A stretch of DNA of 64,000 nt from Paenibacillus wulumuqiensis (GTDB taxonomy: Bacteria; Bacillota; Bacilli; Paenibacillales; Paenibacillaceae), in NCBI RefSeq assembly GCF_000971965.1, contig NZ_KQ040793.1, forward strand, positions 1 through 64,000, written 5' to 3'. This document shows positions 19,463-28,449 of this stretch, one piece after another. Made by a program: the position numbers and the translations under genes. Under the pieces are notes generated by a model. That model did not search any database. It was not told where the DNA came from and was given only the letters and a program-made list of their open reading frames with translations. How positions within the stretch are numbered: position 1 is the stretch's first letter; each line of letters opens with the position of its first letter.

Positions 19463-20542
19463 TTACAACACCTTCTCTTTCTTACGCTTGGCATAGAACG
19501 GCTTCAGTACCCAGCGCACAATACCCTGTGCAGCGATAAAGAATATAATGGCACCGATAACGATACGTACGATCTCAGGCGGTACATCCGCGCTGAAGCT
19601 CATACCTGCCGAACCGTAGGTCAGCGTACCGAACAGAATGGAACCAAGGATAATACCAAACGGATTATTCATCCCGATCAAGGCTACCGCGATACCGTCA
19701 AACCCGGTTCCCGGTGAACTCGCCATAACCGACTGGTAACCGAATACCCCGAGTACTGTAAACGCGCCGCCCAGACCGGCAAACGCACCACTGATGAACA
19801 TCGCTTTGACTACATTGCGATTAACGTTCATACCTGCGTATTTGGAAGCATCCTGGTTAAAACCTACCGCACGCAGCTCATAACCCTGCTTGGTTTTCCA
19901 CATAAAGATATAGAAGAATACCGCAGCAAGCAGCGCAATCACGGTTCCCCAGTGTACACGCGCGTTGCCCATCATCTCGGACAACCAGCCGATCGCGATA
20001 GAAGCTGTTGGCTGAATATTCACCGAACGGTTCTCGCCTTCCAGCAGTGCAAAGTTGTTAATAATCATATTGGACAGGTATAGACCGATCCAGTTCAGCA
20101 TAATACAGGATATAACCTCGTTCACGCCTCGTGCAGCTTTGAGATAGCCGGCAATCGCTGCCCACAATCCACCAAATACCGCACCCGCAATAACAGCCAG
20201 CGGAGCATGGATGTATACAGGCAGTCCTTGCACATGGATACCGACGATGGAAGCTGCCGTCATCCCGATCAAGAACTGTCCTTCACCACCGATATTGAAC
20301 AGACCGGTACGTGCCGCAAAAGCAAATGCCAGACCTGTCATAATGAGCGGTGTCATCTCACGGATCGCTTCACCAAAGTTATACGAGTCTCCGTATACAC
20401 GGGTAATCAGTGCACTGTAGGCTTCAAACGGATCATAGCCGCCAATCAGCATAACGAGTGCGCCGAGAATCAGACCCATAATAATGGCCACCAGAGACAG
20501 AATGAACGAATCCCCGGTAAATATCTTCATTAGTTTACTCAT
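19463..20542 (-). CDS. nupP: Nucleoside ABC transporter permease (NupP-like)
   Basis: This 359-residue permease has a cytoplasmic N terminus and about nine membrane segments. The RTGLFNIGGEGQFLIG motif near residue 80 is typical of the first permease of this transporter family, and SGAFAGLGGAF follows. The C terminus is basic (FYAKRKKEKVL). The ATG behind GAGAGGTG was chosen, which overlaps the end of nupO by eight bases; a start three codons earlier is less well placed. It works with NupQ and the NupO ATPase. Confidence 0.88.
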   Translation of the reverse strand: MSKLMKIFTGDSFILSLVAIIMGLILGALVMLIGGYDPFEAYSALITRVYGDSYNFGEAIREMTPLIMTGLAFAFAARTGLFNIGGEGQFLIGMTAASIVGIHVQGLPVYIHAPLAVIAGAVFGGLWAAIAGYLKAARGVNEVISCIMLNWIGLYLSNMIINNFALLEGENRSVNIQPTASIAIGWLSEMMGNARVHWGTVIALLAAVFFYIFMWKTKQGYELRAVGFNQDASKYAGMNVNRNVVKAMFISGAFAGLGGAFTVLGVFGYQSVMASSPGTGFDGIAVALIGMNNPFGIILGSILFGTLTYGSAGMSFSADVPPEIVRIVIGAIIFFIAAQGIVRWVLKPFYAKRKKEKVL

Positions 20543-22073
20543 GCGCTGCACCTCTCTTTACGGTGCTTCCCGCCATCATTAAGCCCAATTCCTGATCATT
20601 GGTTTGTTCCGGCAGCACTTCACCCACAATTTGTCCTTCATAGATAACCGCAATCCGGTCAGATACATTCATGATTTCATCCAGTTCAAAGGAAATCAGC
20701 AGAACCGCTTTGCCCTGGTCACGCTGGGCAATCAGCTGCTTCTGTACAAATTCAATCGCACCCACATCCAGACCGCGTGTCGGCTGTGCCGCTACGAGCA
20801 GTTCCGGATTCTTGTCGATCTCACGAGCGATAATCGCCTTCTGCTGGTTACCACCGGAGAGTGAACGCGCCATTGTATGGATGCTTGGCGTACGCACGTC
20901 AAAAGCTTCGACCAGACGGGTAGCCTTTTTGTCGACTTCATCATATTGCAAAAATCCGTTTTTGTTATACGGTGCTTTGTAGTACGTTTCCAGTACCATA
21001 TTCTCACTGACCGAGAAGTCCAGTACGAGACCGTGCTTGTGACGGTCTTCCGGAATATGAGCTACGCCGGATTCAGTGACTTTACGCGGAGTCAGGTTGG
21101 TGATGTCTTTGCCATGCAAGGTCACCTTGCCACCCTCTACATGTCTAAGACCGGTCAGCGCCTCGATCAGCTCAGTCTGTCCGTTGCCGTCTACGCCAGC
21201 GATACCCAGAATCTCTCCGGCTCTCACCTGCAGATTCAGATTGTTCAGTACAGCCATGCCATCCTTGTTTTTGGAAAGGATATTTTGCATTTGCATAACG
21301 ACTTCACCAGGCTCGGCAGCTTTTTTGTCCACTTTGAAACTGACGTTGCGGCCAACCATTTTCTCGGCTAGTTCCTGTGGAGTGGTCTCTGTCTTTTTGA
21401 CCGTATCGATGACTTTACCACGACGAATGATCGTTACCGTATCCGCAATTTGCATAATCTCTTTGAGTTTATGAGTAATCAGGATAATGGATTTGCCTTC
21501 CTGAATCAGACGCTGCATAATCTCCATCAGCTCGGAGATTTCCTGCGGTGTCAGTACAGCTGTCGGCTCGTCAAAGATCAGAATGTCAGCGCCGCGGTAC
21601 AGTGTCTTCAGGATCTCTACACGCTGCTGCATACCGACCGAAATATCATGAATCTTGGCATTTGGATCTACACGCAGACCGTACTGTTCGGACAGCTTGC
21701 GGATCTCCTCAGTTGCTTTTCTATAATTGATTCGGGCACCTTTTCTCGGTTCGGAACCCAGAATAATGTTCTCCGTAACGGTAAATGGCTGAACGAGCTT
21801 AAAATGCTGGTGGACCATACCGATGCCCAGCTCAATTGCTTTGTTGGGGCCATCGATGACAACCGACTTGCCGTTCACTTCAATGCTGCCTTCATCCGGC
21901 TGATACAACCCGAAAACGATATTCATAAGCGTTGATTTGCCGGCACCATTCTCACCGAGGAGAGCATGAATCTCGCCTTTATGCAGCTTCAGACTGATCG
22001 AGTCATTGGCTACGATACCCGGAAAACGCTTTGTTATTTGTTTTAACTCTACAACAGGGGTTGCTGTATCCAT
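20535..22073 (-). CDS. nupO: Nucleoside ABC transporter ATP-binding protein (NupO-like)
   Basis: This 512-residue protein has two fused ABC domains, as in sugar and nucleoside importers. The first has Walker A GENGAGKST (about 41-49), signature ISVGMQQRVEI and Walker B ILIFDEPTAVL. The second has a degenerate Walker A GVDGNGQTE, the signature LSGGNQQKAI and a region ending AAQPTRGLDVGAI where the usual Asp-Glu is replaced, so only the first site may hydrolyse ATP well. It powers NupP/NupQ. It lies 136 bases after nupN with a stem-loop between them. Confidence 0.92.
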   Translation of the reverse strand: MDTATPVVELKQITKRFPGIVANDSISLKLHKGEIHALLGENGAGKSTLMNIVFGLYQPDEGSIEVNGKSVVIDGPNKAIELGIGMVHQHFKLVQPFTVTENIILGSEPRKGARINYRKATEEIRKLSEQYGLRVDPNAKIHDISVGMQQRVEILKTLYRGADILIFDEPTAVLTPQEISELMEIMQRLIQEGKSIILITHKLKEIMQIADTVTIIRRGKVIDTVKKTETTPQELAEKMVGRNVSFKVDKKAAEPGEVVMQMQNILSKNKDGMAVLNNLNLQVRAGEILGIAGVDGNGQTELIEALTGLRHVEGGKVTLHGKDITNLTPRKVTESGVAHIPEDRHKHGLVLDFSVSENMVLETYYKAPYNKNGFLQYDEVDKKATRLVEAFDVRTPSIHTMARSLSGGNQQKAIIAREIDKNPELLVAAQPTRGLDVGAIEFVQKQLIAQRDQGKAVLLISFELDEIMNVSDRIAVIYEGQIVGEVLPEQTNDQELGLMMAGSTVKRGAAHE

Positions 22074-22155
22074 TAGATCACCCTTATAAGCAAATTAATA
22101 GTTCATGTATTACCCGGCACTTGCTGTTTCCCTCAAAATTACCTGTAGACGTAAC

Positions 22156-22184
22156 AACAAGGCTAGTTATTAACCAGCCTTGTT
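22156..22184 (-). other. Intercistronic stem-loop between nupN and nupO
   Basis: AACAAGGCTGGTTA and TAACTAGCCTTGTT form a stem of about 14 bp with almost no loop. In the minus (transcribed) direction it is followed by GTTACG, not a T tract. It probably protects nupN mRNA and allows more binding protein than ATPase, a pattern common in ABC importers. Confidence 0.65.
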
Positions 22185-22209
22185 TTTCATACTATATGAT
22201 CAGTAACAA

Positions 22210-23244
22210 TTATTTCACTGTATCAGGTACTTTAACTTCGCCAGCGATGATTTTTGCTTTGTACTCATCAACCAGTTTCAGTACGTCAGCAGGTACGTTT
22301 TTGCTGGATGTATCCGCAATACCTACGCCGTCATCTTTCAGACCCAGTGTTTCTGTGCCGCCTTTGAAAGTACCATCGATTACTTCCTGGGATACTTTCT
22401 CGACTGCAGTATCAACACGCTTGATCATGGAAGTCAAAGTTACTTCATCACCGAACTCCAGGGATTGGTCTTTATCTACACCAATAACCCATACTTGCTG
22501 TCCGGATTTTTTGCGGGATGCTGCTTCGTTAAATACGCCTGTGCCTGTTGCACCGGCAGCGTGGAAGATAATGTCCACACCTTCATTGTACATCGTTGCC
22601 GCAGCTGCTTTACCTACATCCGGCTTGTCAAATGCACCGGCATAGTTGGCAATAAATTCAGCTTTAGGGTTAACCGCTTTGATACCAGCCTGGAAGCCAG
22701 CTTCGAAGCGTTGGATCAGAGGGCTTTTCTCGCCGCCTACAAAACCGATTTTATTCGTTTTTGTCATTTTACCGGCAACAACGCCTACGAGGAAGGAACC
22801 TTCATTTTCGGAGAATGTTACAGATTTAACGTTTGGAGCGTCTACTACACTATCAATGATTGCCAGTTTGGCATCAGGGTTTTGTCCTGCAACGGTTTTG
22901 ATTGCGTCTGCAAGGTTGAATCCAATACCCCAAGTCAGGCTATAGCCGTCTTTGACGAACTGGTTAAGGTTAGGAATGTAATCCTGGTCCGATTTACTTT
23001 GCAGGTATTTTACACTTGCTCCGCCAGCGGATTGTACTTTTTCAAGAGCTTCCCAGGCAGATTGGTTAAAGGATTTATCGTTTACGCCGCCTACGTCAGT
23101 TACCATACCGACTTTGACGTCGCTGGAACCTTTGCCTTCAGATGTGCTGCCGCCACTTGCATTGTCGCTCTTGTTACCGCATGCTGCCAGAAATACCGAC
23201 AGTGCCAGTACCATAATCAGCGAAAGTGAATAGACCTTCTTCAT
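22210..23244 (-). CDS. nupN: BMP-family nucleoside-binding lipoprotein (NupN-like)
   Basis: This 344-residue exported lipoprotein has a signal peptide with lipobox LAAC; lipidated Cys22 follows. A Gly/Ser-rich linker leads into the BMP (TmpC/Med) fold with DVGGVNDKSFNQSAW, GFVGGEKSPLIQRFEAGF and FHAAGATGTGVF. It captures nucleosides outside the membrane and hands them to NupP/NupQ. It is the first gene of the operon, ahead of a stem-loop, and its upstream region carries CodY- and PurBox-like sites. The specific ligand is inferred from the family. Confidence 0.92.
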   Translation of the reverse strand: MKKVYSLSLIMVLALSVFLAACGNKSDNASGGSTSEGKGSSDVKVGMVTDVGGVNDKSFNQSAWEALEKVQSAGGASVKYLQSKSDQDYIPNLNQFVKDGYSLTWGIGFNLADAIKTVAGQNPDAKLAIIDSVVDAPNVKSVTFSENEGSFLVGVVAGKMTKTNKIGFVGGEKSPLIQRFEAGFQAGIKAVNPKAEFIANYAGAFDKPDVGKAAAATMYNEGVDIIFHAAGATGTGVFNEAASRKKSGQQVWVIGVDKDQSLEFGDEVTLTSMIKRVDTAVEKVSQEVIDGTFKGGTETLGLKDDGVGIADTSSKNVPADVLKLVDEYKAKIIAGEVKVPDTVK

Positions 23245-23300
23245 GTATCTTTTTCCCCCTTAAAAGTATCAACTATGTTTCTGTCTCTCTCATGAAAACA

Positions 23301-23334
23301 CGAACATTTTCTGAAAATAACATTATTTTGTTCG
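23301..23334 (-). promoter_or_regulatory. PurBox-like dyad enclosing a CodY-like box, nup operon operator
   Basis: CGAACA (23301-23306) and TGTTCG (23329-23334) form an inverted pair; the left half sits in AAAACACGAACATT, close to the PurBox consensus. Within it, 23305-23319 reads CATTTTCTGAAAATA, matching 13 of 15 positions of the CodY consensus AATTTTCWGAAAATT. The block lies between the candidate -10 box and the nupN start, where a bound repressor could act as a roadblock. Confidence 0.65.
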
Positions 23335-23366
23335 CTTTCGGAGCAGATTTAATAGTCACTGAACCG

Positions 23367-23372
23367 ATTATA
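23367..23372 (-). promoter_or_regulatory. Candidate -10 box of the nup operon
   Basis: A perfect TATAAT lies 33 bases upstream of the operator block. The -35 region (near GATTTT) is weak, so the promoter is only a candidate. Confidence 0.45.
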
Positions 23373-23379
23373 CAATCAT

Positions 23380-23912
23380 GTGATAGGAAAATCTACTATT
23401 TTAATAACAAATGGTCAATTAATTTATCCTCTAAACTATGTAAGCGGTTTATATTGTAATTTTTTACTAATTAATGTTAGGTATGTGTTATATAACCTTC
23501 ACATACTTTACAATATATCCGTTTTATTAGGGTAAAAAGAATAAAATTGACGATTATTCCTGACATCTTTATTTCCTCATGGACGGTTTGATTCCATATA
23601 TAAGAAATCACCTTTTCAGCAGCAAAATCAAAATAAACAATCCCCTAATTAAGTGCATAATAGCCTTCTTATCCAGCTAAGATTATCCATGAACAACCTG
23701 GATGGAAAGACCCAAAAGCCTGCACCTGCGTAATGCCCTTCAGACAGTTTACGTGATTTGCCTGCGGACAGCAACACATTTCTGCTGCTGCTCCGTTTCA
23801 GAATCCACTCTCTGGAATACTGTAAATAAAAAGGAAATTCGCAATATCACCTTCACTTGTTATTTCGGACAAAACCCTGTTTTTGATAAGCCCCTGTCTG
23901 GTAAGCAGCAAG
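23380..23912. other. AT-rich intergenic region with no recognised feature
   Basis: About 530 bases between the nup promoter and the small exported-protein gene contain no ORF with coding character, no tRNA and no clear terminator. Confidence 0.5.
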
Positions 23913-24407
23913 TCAGAATTGATTTTCGATAGAATAAGCAACTGCACCTTGAGAGCCGTCTGCATTGGAAATACGAATCATCCAGTCTCCGGCCTGCTGT
24001 GCAATCCATGTATATTGAGTCGTAACCTTTTTGCCTGGAGCGATGGTTACTTCAGCACATCGCTCTCCTGTCGGATCATTCAGATAATATGTAAATGATT
24101 TTGTGCCTGTATTCTTCATATGAATTTGGAGGTTCTGTGTTCCTGTGCTCGACTTTGCATTTACAGTGAACACCTGCTGCGCTTGTCCATTGAATATAAC
24201 TTTAATCTCATTCAAAATTTGTTCTGTATGTAATGACGTTTTACTGCTTTCGTGATGCTCTGATTGATCAATAGACTGTGCTGAAAGGGCAGCTGCAGGG
24301 AGCACAGGCTGTGTAACAGGATGCTTTATACTGTTCAGGCTCGCGACTGTGATGAACAGCAGGGCTGCGGCTGAAGATACAATGAACATGTGGCGCTTTC
24401 GCTTCAT
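23913..24407 (-). CDS. Small exported protein, unknown function
   Basis: This 164-residue protein has a basic start (MKRKRH) and a hydrophobic stretch (residues 8-24) that acts as a signal peptide or N-terminal anchor. The mature part (about 65-164) looks like one beta-sandwich domain with repeated aromatic and Thr strands, and no cysteine pair apart from one Cys. I do not recognise the family. The ATG has an AGAGAGGA site. It lies downstream of the rplT terminator as a single gene on the minus strand. Confidence 0.65.
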   Translation of the reverse strand: MKRKRHMFIVSSAAALLFITVASLNSIKHPVTQPVLPAAALSAQSIDQSEHHESSKTSLHTEQILNEIKVIFNGQAQQVFTVNAKSSTGTQNLQIHMKNTGTKSFTYYLNDPTGERCAEVTIAPGKKVTTQYTWIAQQAGDWMIRISNADGSQGAVAYSIENQF

Positions 24408-24480
24408 TATAATGGTCCTCTCTATGTATATAGGTAGTGACTATTTGCTCTGTACCCTTTCGTTTATCATTTAGTACATA

Positions 24481-24530
24481 ATAAAAGGCCATCCATTATC
24501 CAATGAATAGATAAATAGATAGCCTTTTAT
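24481..24530 (-). terminator. Terminator of infC-rpmI-rplT
   Basis: ATAAAAGGC(C)ATC (24481-24493) pairs with GATAGCCTTTTAT (24518-24530); an inner TTATC/GATAA stem extends it. It is 16 bases after the rplT stop. Confidence 0.8.
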
Positions 24531-24545
24531 AGGGCGCAAATTAAA

Positions 24546-24905
24546 TTACGCGTTGATTTTTTCTTTTGCTACAGTAGCCAGGGAGTTGAACGCAGTTACA
24601 TCGTTAACTGCCAGGTCTGCCAGCATCTTACGGTTGATGTTAACGCCAGCCAGTTTCAGGCCGTGCATCATTTTGTTGTAAGACAGTCCGTTCAGACGAG
24701 CTGCTGCATTGATACGTACGATCCACAGTCTGCGGAAGTTACGTTTTGTTTGACGACGGTCACGGTAAGCATAGAGCAGGGATTTGTTAACCTGTTCTTT
24801 TGCTGTTTTGAAAATACGGTGTTTGGAACCGAAGTAACCTTTTGCCAGTTTCAGATATTTCTTGTGTTTACGACGTGTGACGAATCCGCCTTTAACTCGT
24901 GCCAT
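24546..24905 (-). CDS. rplT: 50S ribosomal protein L20
   Basis: This 119-residue basic protein binds 23S rRNA early in 50S assembly. It starts [20 protein letters not shown] and carries the conserved [15 protein letters not shown] segment and NGLSYNKMM. In Firmicutes L20 also binds the leader of this operon to repress it. It follows rpmI by 26 bases. Confidence 0.98.
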   Translation of the reverse strand: MARVKGGFVTRRKHKKYLKLAKGYFGSKHRIFKTAKEQVNKSLLYAYRDRRQTKRNFRRLWIVRINAAARLNGLSYNKMMHGLKLAGVNINRKMLADLAVNDVTAFNSLATVAKEKINA

Positions 24906-24931
24906 ATTGATAACCCTCCCGGAAAATTAAA

Positions 24932-25132
24932 TTATTTAAGATTAGCTAAGCCTTGTTTCAAACGTCTTACGTCGCCAGCTGCCATCAGCGGGCTAGTTCC
25001 CAGTACGCGCTTTTGACGTTTGGATTTGTGAGAAAGCAAGTGGTTTTTGAAAGCTTTGTGACGTTTCACTTTACCAGTTCCTGTAACTTTGAAGCGTCCT
25101 TTTAAACTGCTATGAGTTTTCATTTTAGGCAT
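24932..25132 (-). CDS. rpmI: 50S ribosomal protein L35
   Basis: This 66-residue basic protein starts [18 protein letters not shown] and carries [18 protein letters not shown]. It is a structural component of the large subunit, located between infC and rplT as is usual in bacteria. Confidence 0.98.
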   Translation of the reverse strand: MPKMKTHSSLKGRFKVTGTGKVKRHKAFKNHLLSHKSKRQKRVLGTSPLMAAGDVRRLKQGLANLK

Positions 25133-25145
25133 TTGAATATCCCCC

Positions 25146-25658
25146 TTAGTTATTTTTCGGCGCCAAGATCATAATCATGCTGCGGCCTTCCAGTTTGGGC
25201 TGGCGCTCTACAGTACAGATATCTGCAACTTCATCTCTTACGCGTTCCAAGACTCTTTGTCCAATATTTGCATGTGCAATCTCGCGACCGCGGAAGCGGA
25301 CCGAGCATTTCACCTTGTCGCCATTATTCAAGAATTTGTTCACGTTACGGAGTTTGGTTTGGTAATCATGCTCCTCCGTATTCGCATGGAAACGCACTTC
25401 TTTCAGTTCAACAATCTTCTGATTTTTGCGCGCTTCTTTTTCTTTCTTCTGCTGTTCGTAGCGGAACTTACCGTAGTCCATAATCCGACATACCGGAGGC
25501 TTCGCTTGCGGAGCAACGTTAACCAGATCCAGATTCAGATCGATCGCCATTTGCAATGCTTCGCGAGTCGGCTTAATTCCGATTTGTTCACCGTCAGCAC
25601 CTACCAGACGTACTTCTTTTGTCCGGATTTCGTCATTGATCATATGTTCTTTACTAAT
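25146..25658 (-). CDS. infC: Translation initiation factor IF-3
   Basis: This 170-residue factor binds the 30S subunit and checks the start codon. It has the N domain ([19 protein letters not shown]), the linker [15 protein letters not shown] and the C domain ending [10 protein letters not shown]. The start was placed at an ATT codon (25656-25658), seven bases after GGAGGTG. The peptide from there matches the usual IF-3 N terminus ([10 protein letters not shown]). Rare start codons in infC are known and let IF-3 limit its own synthesis. The longer frame reads through the ribosome binding site and is unlikely. It is first in the infC-rpmI-rplT operon. Confidence 0.95.
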   Translation of the reverse strand: MSKEHMINDEIRTKEVRLVGADGEQIGIKPTREALQMAIDLNLDLVNVAPQAKPPVCRIMDYGKFRYEQQKKEKEARKNQKIVELKEVRFHANTEEHDYQTKLRNVNKFLNNGDKVKCSVRFRGREIAHANIGQRVLERVRDEVADICTVERQPKLEGRSMIMILAPKNN

Positions 25659-25703
25659 AACCTTCCACCTCCAAGATATAATAGACACTACTATTACAAA
25701 ATA

Positions 25704-25858
25704 AAAAGGGATGCAGGTCTCATCACCCGCATCCCTTGATCAGTATACATTCATGACAAATCATTGTCGATAAATTACAGATCAATGAACCAGCCGATAA
25801 CAGATCGGTCAGGTGAGAAGACTAGCTTCTGCTTTTCATTAACGTTCTCGTTAACACA
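25704..25858 (-). promoter_or_regulatory. L20-type attenuation leader of the infC operon
   Basis: Between the promoter and infC lies a 170-base leader. It ends in a strong intrinsic terminator (AAGGGATGC and GCATCCCTT around a GGGT/ACCT inner stem, then five T, 25704-25737). In B. subtilis an equivalent leader terminates early when L20 binds upstream pseudoknot-like structures. The position and the terminator are seen; L20 binding is inferred. Confidence 0.75.
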
Positions 25859-25865
25859 CTTGAAT

Positions 25866-25894
25866 ATTATAGCATGGGTTTCCATACAAGTCAA
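25866..25894 (-). promoter_or_regulatory. Sigma-A promoter of infC-rpmI-rplT
   Basis: TTGACT (25889-25894) and TATAAT (25866-25871) are spaced by 17 bases. The -35 box is shared with the arm of the hairpin that follows the glycosyltransferase gene. Confidence 0.88.
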
Positions 25895-25927
25895 CAGCCT
25901 GCACAATTAAATTATGCAGGCTGTTGA
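25891..25927. terminator. Perfect 13-bp inverted repeat after the glycosyltransferase gene
   Basis: TCAACAGCCTGCA (25891-25903) pairs with TGCAGGCTGTTGA (25915-25927). It probably ends the glycosyltransferase transcript, although no T tract follows on that strand. One arm overlaps the infC -35 box. Confidence 0.6.
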
Positions 25928-25953
25928 GGACTAGTTATATGATGCACTCTCGC

Positions 25954-27207
25954 TTACAGAGAGCTTTGTTTACCCTGTACTTCTTCCAGCCGTACCACAC
26001 GTGTATGTTCGGTATGGCTCCACTGTTTGTTGTTCTGTGTAAAGAATGCGTAGAACGTAATCGGCCACCAGGACAATCCGTAGATTGGGAACAACAGCAG
26101 ATACATGTACACTTTCCACGATTTGACCTTCTCCAGAATCATTGCCAGGATAAAAGTCACTACGTTGGCGAAGATCGCTACAAAGGCTACCCACATCGGC
26201 ATGTAGTTATATACAGATGCGATATGAGGACCGCCCAGAATCGCTGTATCGATCCATACTGCCGCTGTCATCAGGAAGGTAATCAATACGATGTAGACGT
26301 TAACGCTGTAGAGCGCCAGGTCAAACTTGATAATGTTGGCTTCCTTGATACTTTTCCACAGCAGCGGGAAGAAATAGCGGCGCGCCACTGTAAAGTGACC
26401 TTGCATCCAGCGCAGACGCTGACGGGAGGAAGCTTTGAATGTCAGCGGCTTCTCGTCAAATACTTTGGCGTCATAGCTGAATTTTGGATAGATGCCTTTT
26501 TCGGCACAACGCATGGTGAACTCCAGATCTTCTACCAGACTGGTTGCACCCCAGCCGATTTCCTTGAGCAGTTCATTTTCAAAACACATACCCGTACCAC
26601 CGAGGAAGTTCGCCATATTCAGGTTATGACGGGACAGCTGCCACAGACGGTTGATGTACCAGTAGGATACGCCGTAAGCTGCAGTGATCCATGAATCTTC
26701 CGGGTTCTTGGTGTCGATATAACCCTGGATAACACGTGCGCCTTCACACATGTCATTGTTCATTTCTTTGAGGAAGTTCGAAGCAGCCAGATTGTCCGCG
26801 TCAAACATCACGATACCGTCGTACTGGCGAGGCATACTCCACAGTTCGTTCAGCATCCACTCAATCGCATACCCTTTACCGCGCTGATTGGGATTTGTGC
26901 GTACACATGCGTTCATGCCGTGGCTGCGTACAATATCAGCTGTGTCATCTGTACAGTTATCACAGATAACGAACACATCGTACAATTCTTCCGGATAATC
27001 CATTTCTTTCAGGTTTTCCATCAATGCGCCAATAACTTTTTCCTCGTTATGCGCAGCTACCAGAATCGCAAAAGACTTTTGCGGAGCATGCTCCGGTCTT
27101 CTTTTGCGTTTGATAATCCCGAACAGGGAGAACCCGAACTGATAGACCGCGATCAGTGCCAGCAGAATCTGCAGCACTATAAATGTTGTATCCAAGATAT
27201 TACCCAT
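25954..27207 (-). CDS. Membrane glycosyltransferase, family 2 (processive type)
   Basis: This 417-residue protein has an N-terminal membrane segment (about 5-30), a GT-A catalytic domain and about three C-terminal membrane segments (about 290-400). Catalytic motifs are AAHNEE, the metal-binding MFDADN (about 140), LVEDLEF with the likely base Asp, and RQRLRWMQGH (QxxRW), which marks processive polymerases such as cellulose, chitin or poly-N-acetylglucosamine synthases. It likely makes or extends a surface polysaccharide from a UDP-sugar. No other polysaccharide gene is adjacent, so the product is unknown. Confidence 0.88.
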   Translation of the reverse strand: MGNILDTTFIVLQILLALIAVYQFGFSLFGIIKRKRRPEHAPQKSFAILVAAHNEEKVIGALMENLKEMDYPEELYDVFVICDNCTDDTADIVRSHGMNACVRTNPNQRGKGYAIEWMLNELWSMPRQYDGIVMFDADNLAASNFLKEMNNDMCEGARVIQGYIDTKNPEDSWITAAYGVSYWYINRLWQLSRHNLNMANFLGGTGMCFENELLKEIGWGATSLVEDLEFTMRCAEKGIYPKFSYDAKVFDEKPLTFKASSRQRLRWMQGHFTVARRYFFPLLWKSIKEANIIKFDLALYSVNVYIVLITFLMTAAVWIDTAILGGPHIASVYNYMPMWVAFVAIFANVVTFILAMILEKVKSWKVYMYLLLFPIYGLSWWPITFYAFFTQNNKQWSHTEHTRVVRLEEVQGKQSSL

Positions 27208-27808
27208 GAGAATGTGTGACCCCCTTCATATGAAACCCCTTCAAACCCTGACGACTGTTTTCTCTTTTGTCTAACACTTCATTTTTTGAATATCTGTTTT
27301 ATAAATGACTCAAATTTCATAATTCCAAGTAACTGATGTAAGCCTCATGAAACTTTTACATGTAGACATAAAGATTTTGCACACTTTTTGCTCATTTGTC
27401 AAAGGTATCAAATGCAGTATGCTGTGAAAAACTCTATAATTAGGACGACAAACACGGCGAAAAGGTTCCAAGGCGAGGTCTATCAGCGTTTTATGGTATA
27501 ATATCTTGGTTTTTCTCACTTTTCACGTCTTTAGCCTTAATTTTACAGTTCGATTTGGAAAATGGAACCAGGCAACAAGTTGCCTGACAATCTATAAACC
27601 GATTAATTTCGCTTGAATCACAAACTGTAAATGGCCTGATTATCTGTCTTTGTCCGAAATGAATGAGTAAACCGATTAGAGGGTAAGAGTAATTAAGGGA
27701 GATTATGTATGATTTAACCCTGAGTTAACGTTATAATGCTTGAAATGGTTAAAGAATAAAAATATGATTAATTTAAGCCTACAAAGGCAATATATACGGG
27801 GGTCTCTC
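27208..27808. other. Intergenic region between the glycosyltransferase and PAP2 genes
   Basis: This 600-base divergent region holds a short hairpin (AGGCAAC-AA-GTTGCCT near 27570) and a TATAAT about 75 bases before the PAP2 start whose -35 box is poor. The ORFs crossing it have no coding character. No riboswitch consensus was recognised. Confidence 0.45.
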
Positions 27809-28336
27809 ATGCGTCAGTTCCTTATACGTCTACAAACCATGGAGCAGTATATTTTCAGATGGTTTAACACAAGGCTTCATAACCGGTTCCTCAACATCTT
27901 TTTTTACTATTTGACGAATCTGGGTGGAGCCACTTTTACGATTATTGCTACACTGGCCCTTTGGCTGCTGGCACCGGCTCCCTGGGATCAGGCTGGTCTG
28001 CATGCTGCTGTTGCATTGGCAGTCAGTCATATCCCTGTCGCTATTGCCAAAAAACTGTATCCGCGTATACGCCCGTATCTCGCCATACCCGAGACGATCA
28101 CTTTTCGTAATCCGCTCACGGACCACTCTTTTCCGTCCGGACATACGACAGCTGTATTCTCGGTAACGGTTCCGTTCATGCTGGCTGATGCACATACTAT
28201 CCCGTTTCTTCTGCCGCTGGCATTGATTGTAGCGGTGTCCCGTATGTATCTGGGGCTTCACTATCCATCGGATGTACTGGTAGGCGCGCTCATCGGATCG
28301 TCGGTTGCTTTTGGCACAGTTGCATTGTGGCCGTAA
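27809..28336 (+). CDS. PAP2-family phosphatase, probable undecaprenyl-diphosphatase
   Basis: This 175-residue membrane enzyme has about five hydrophobic segments and the three phosphatase signatures: KKLYPRIRP (KxxxRxRP type), SFPSGHTTAVF (catalytic His) and SRMYLGLHYPSD (SRxxxxxHxxxD). Members such as BcrC dephosphorylate undecaprenyl diphosphate outside the membrane to recycle the cell-wall lipid carrier; phosphatidylglycerophosphate or other lipid phosphates are alternatives. The ATG behind ACGGGGG was chosen; an upstream TTG start lacks a site. Confidence 0.85.
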   Translation: MRQFLIRLQTMEQYIFRWFNTRLHNRFLNIFFYYLTNLGGATFTIIATLALWLLAPAPWDQAGLHAAVALAVSHIPVAIAKKLYPRIRPYLAIPETITFRNPLTDHSFPSGHTTAVFSVTVPFMLADAHTIPFLLPLALIVAVSRMYLGLHYPSDVLVGALIGSSVAFGTVALWP

Positions 28337-28449
28337 AGCGGTTATTGTAACAGTACGGTAACATTGTTACAGTTATATTACAGACCGGCTCAAAAACGGT
28401 CTGGAAGGCTTTATTTACTTAATTGAGAATACCTTGCAGAAAAGGTGAA

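Noticed and set aside
23301-23334. LexA (SOS) box before nupN
   Set aside because: The CGAAC/GTTCG half sites are 22 bases apart, not four, so it does not fit the SOS box.
27310-27519. A 69-codon ORF upstream of the glycosyltransferase
   Set aside because: No ribosome binding site and no protein-like pattern; it lies in an AT-rich regulatory region.
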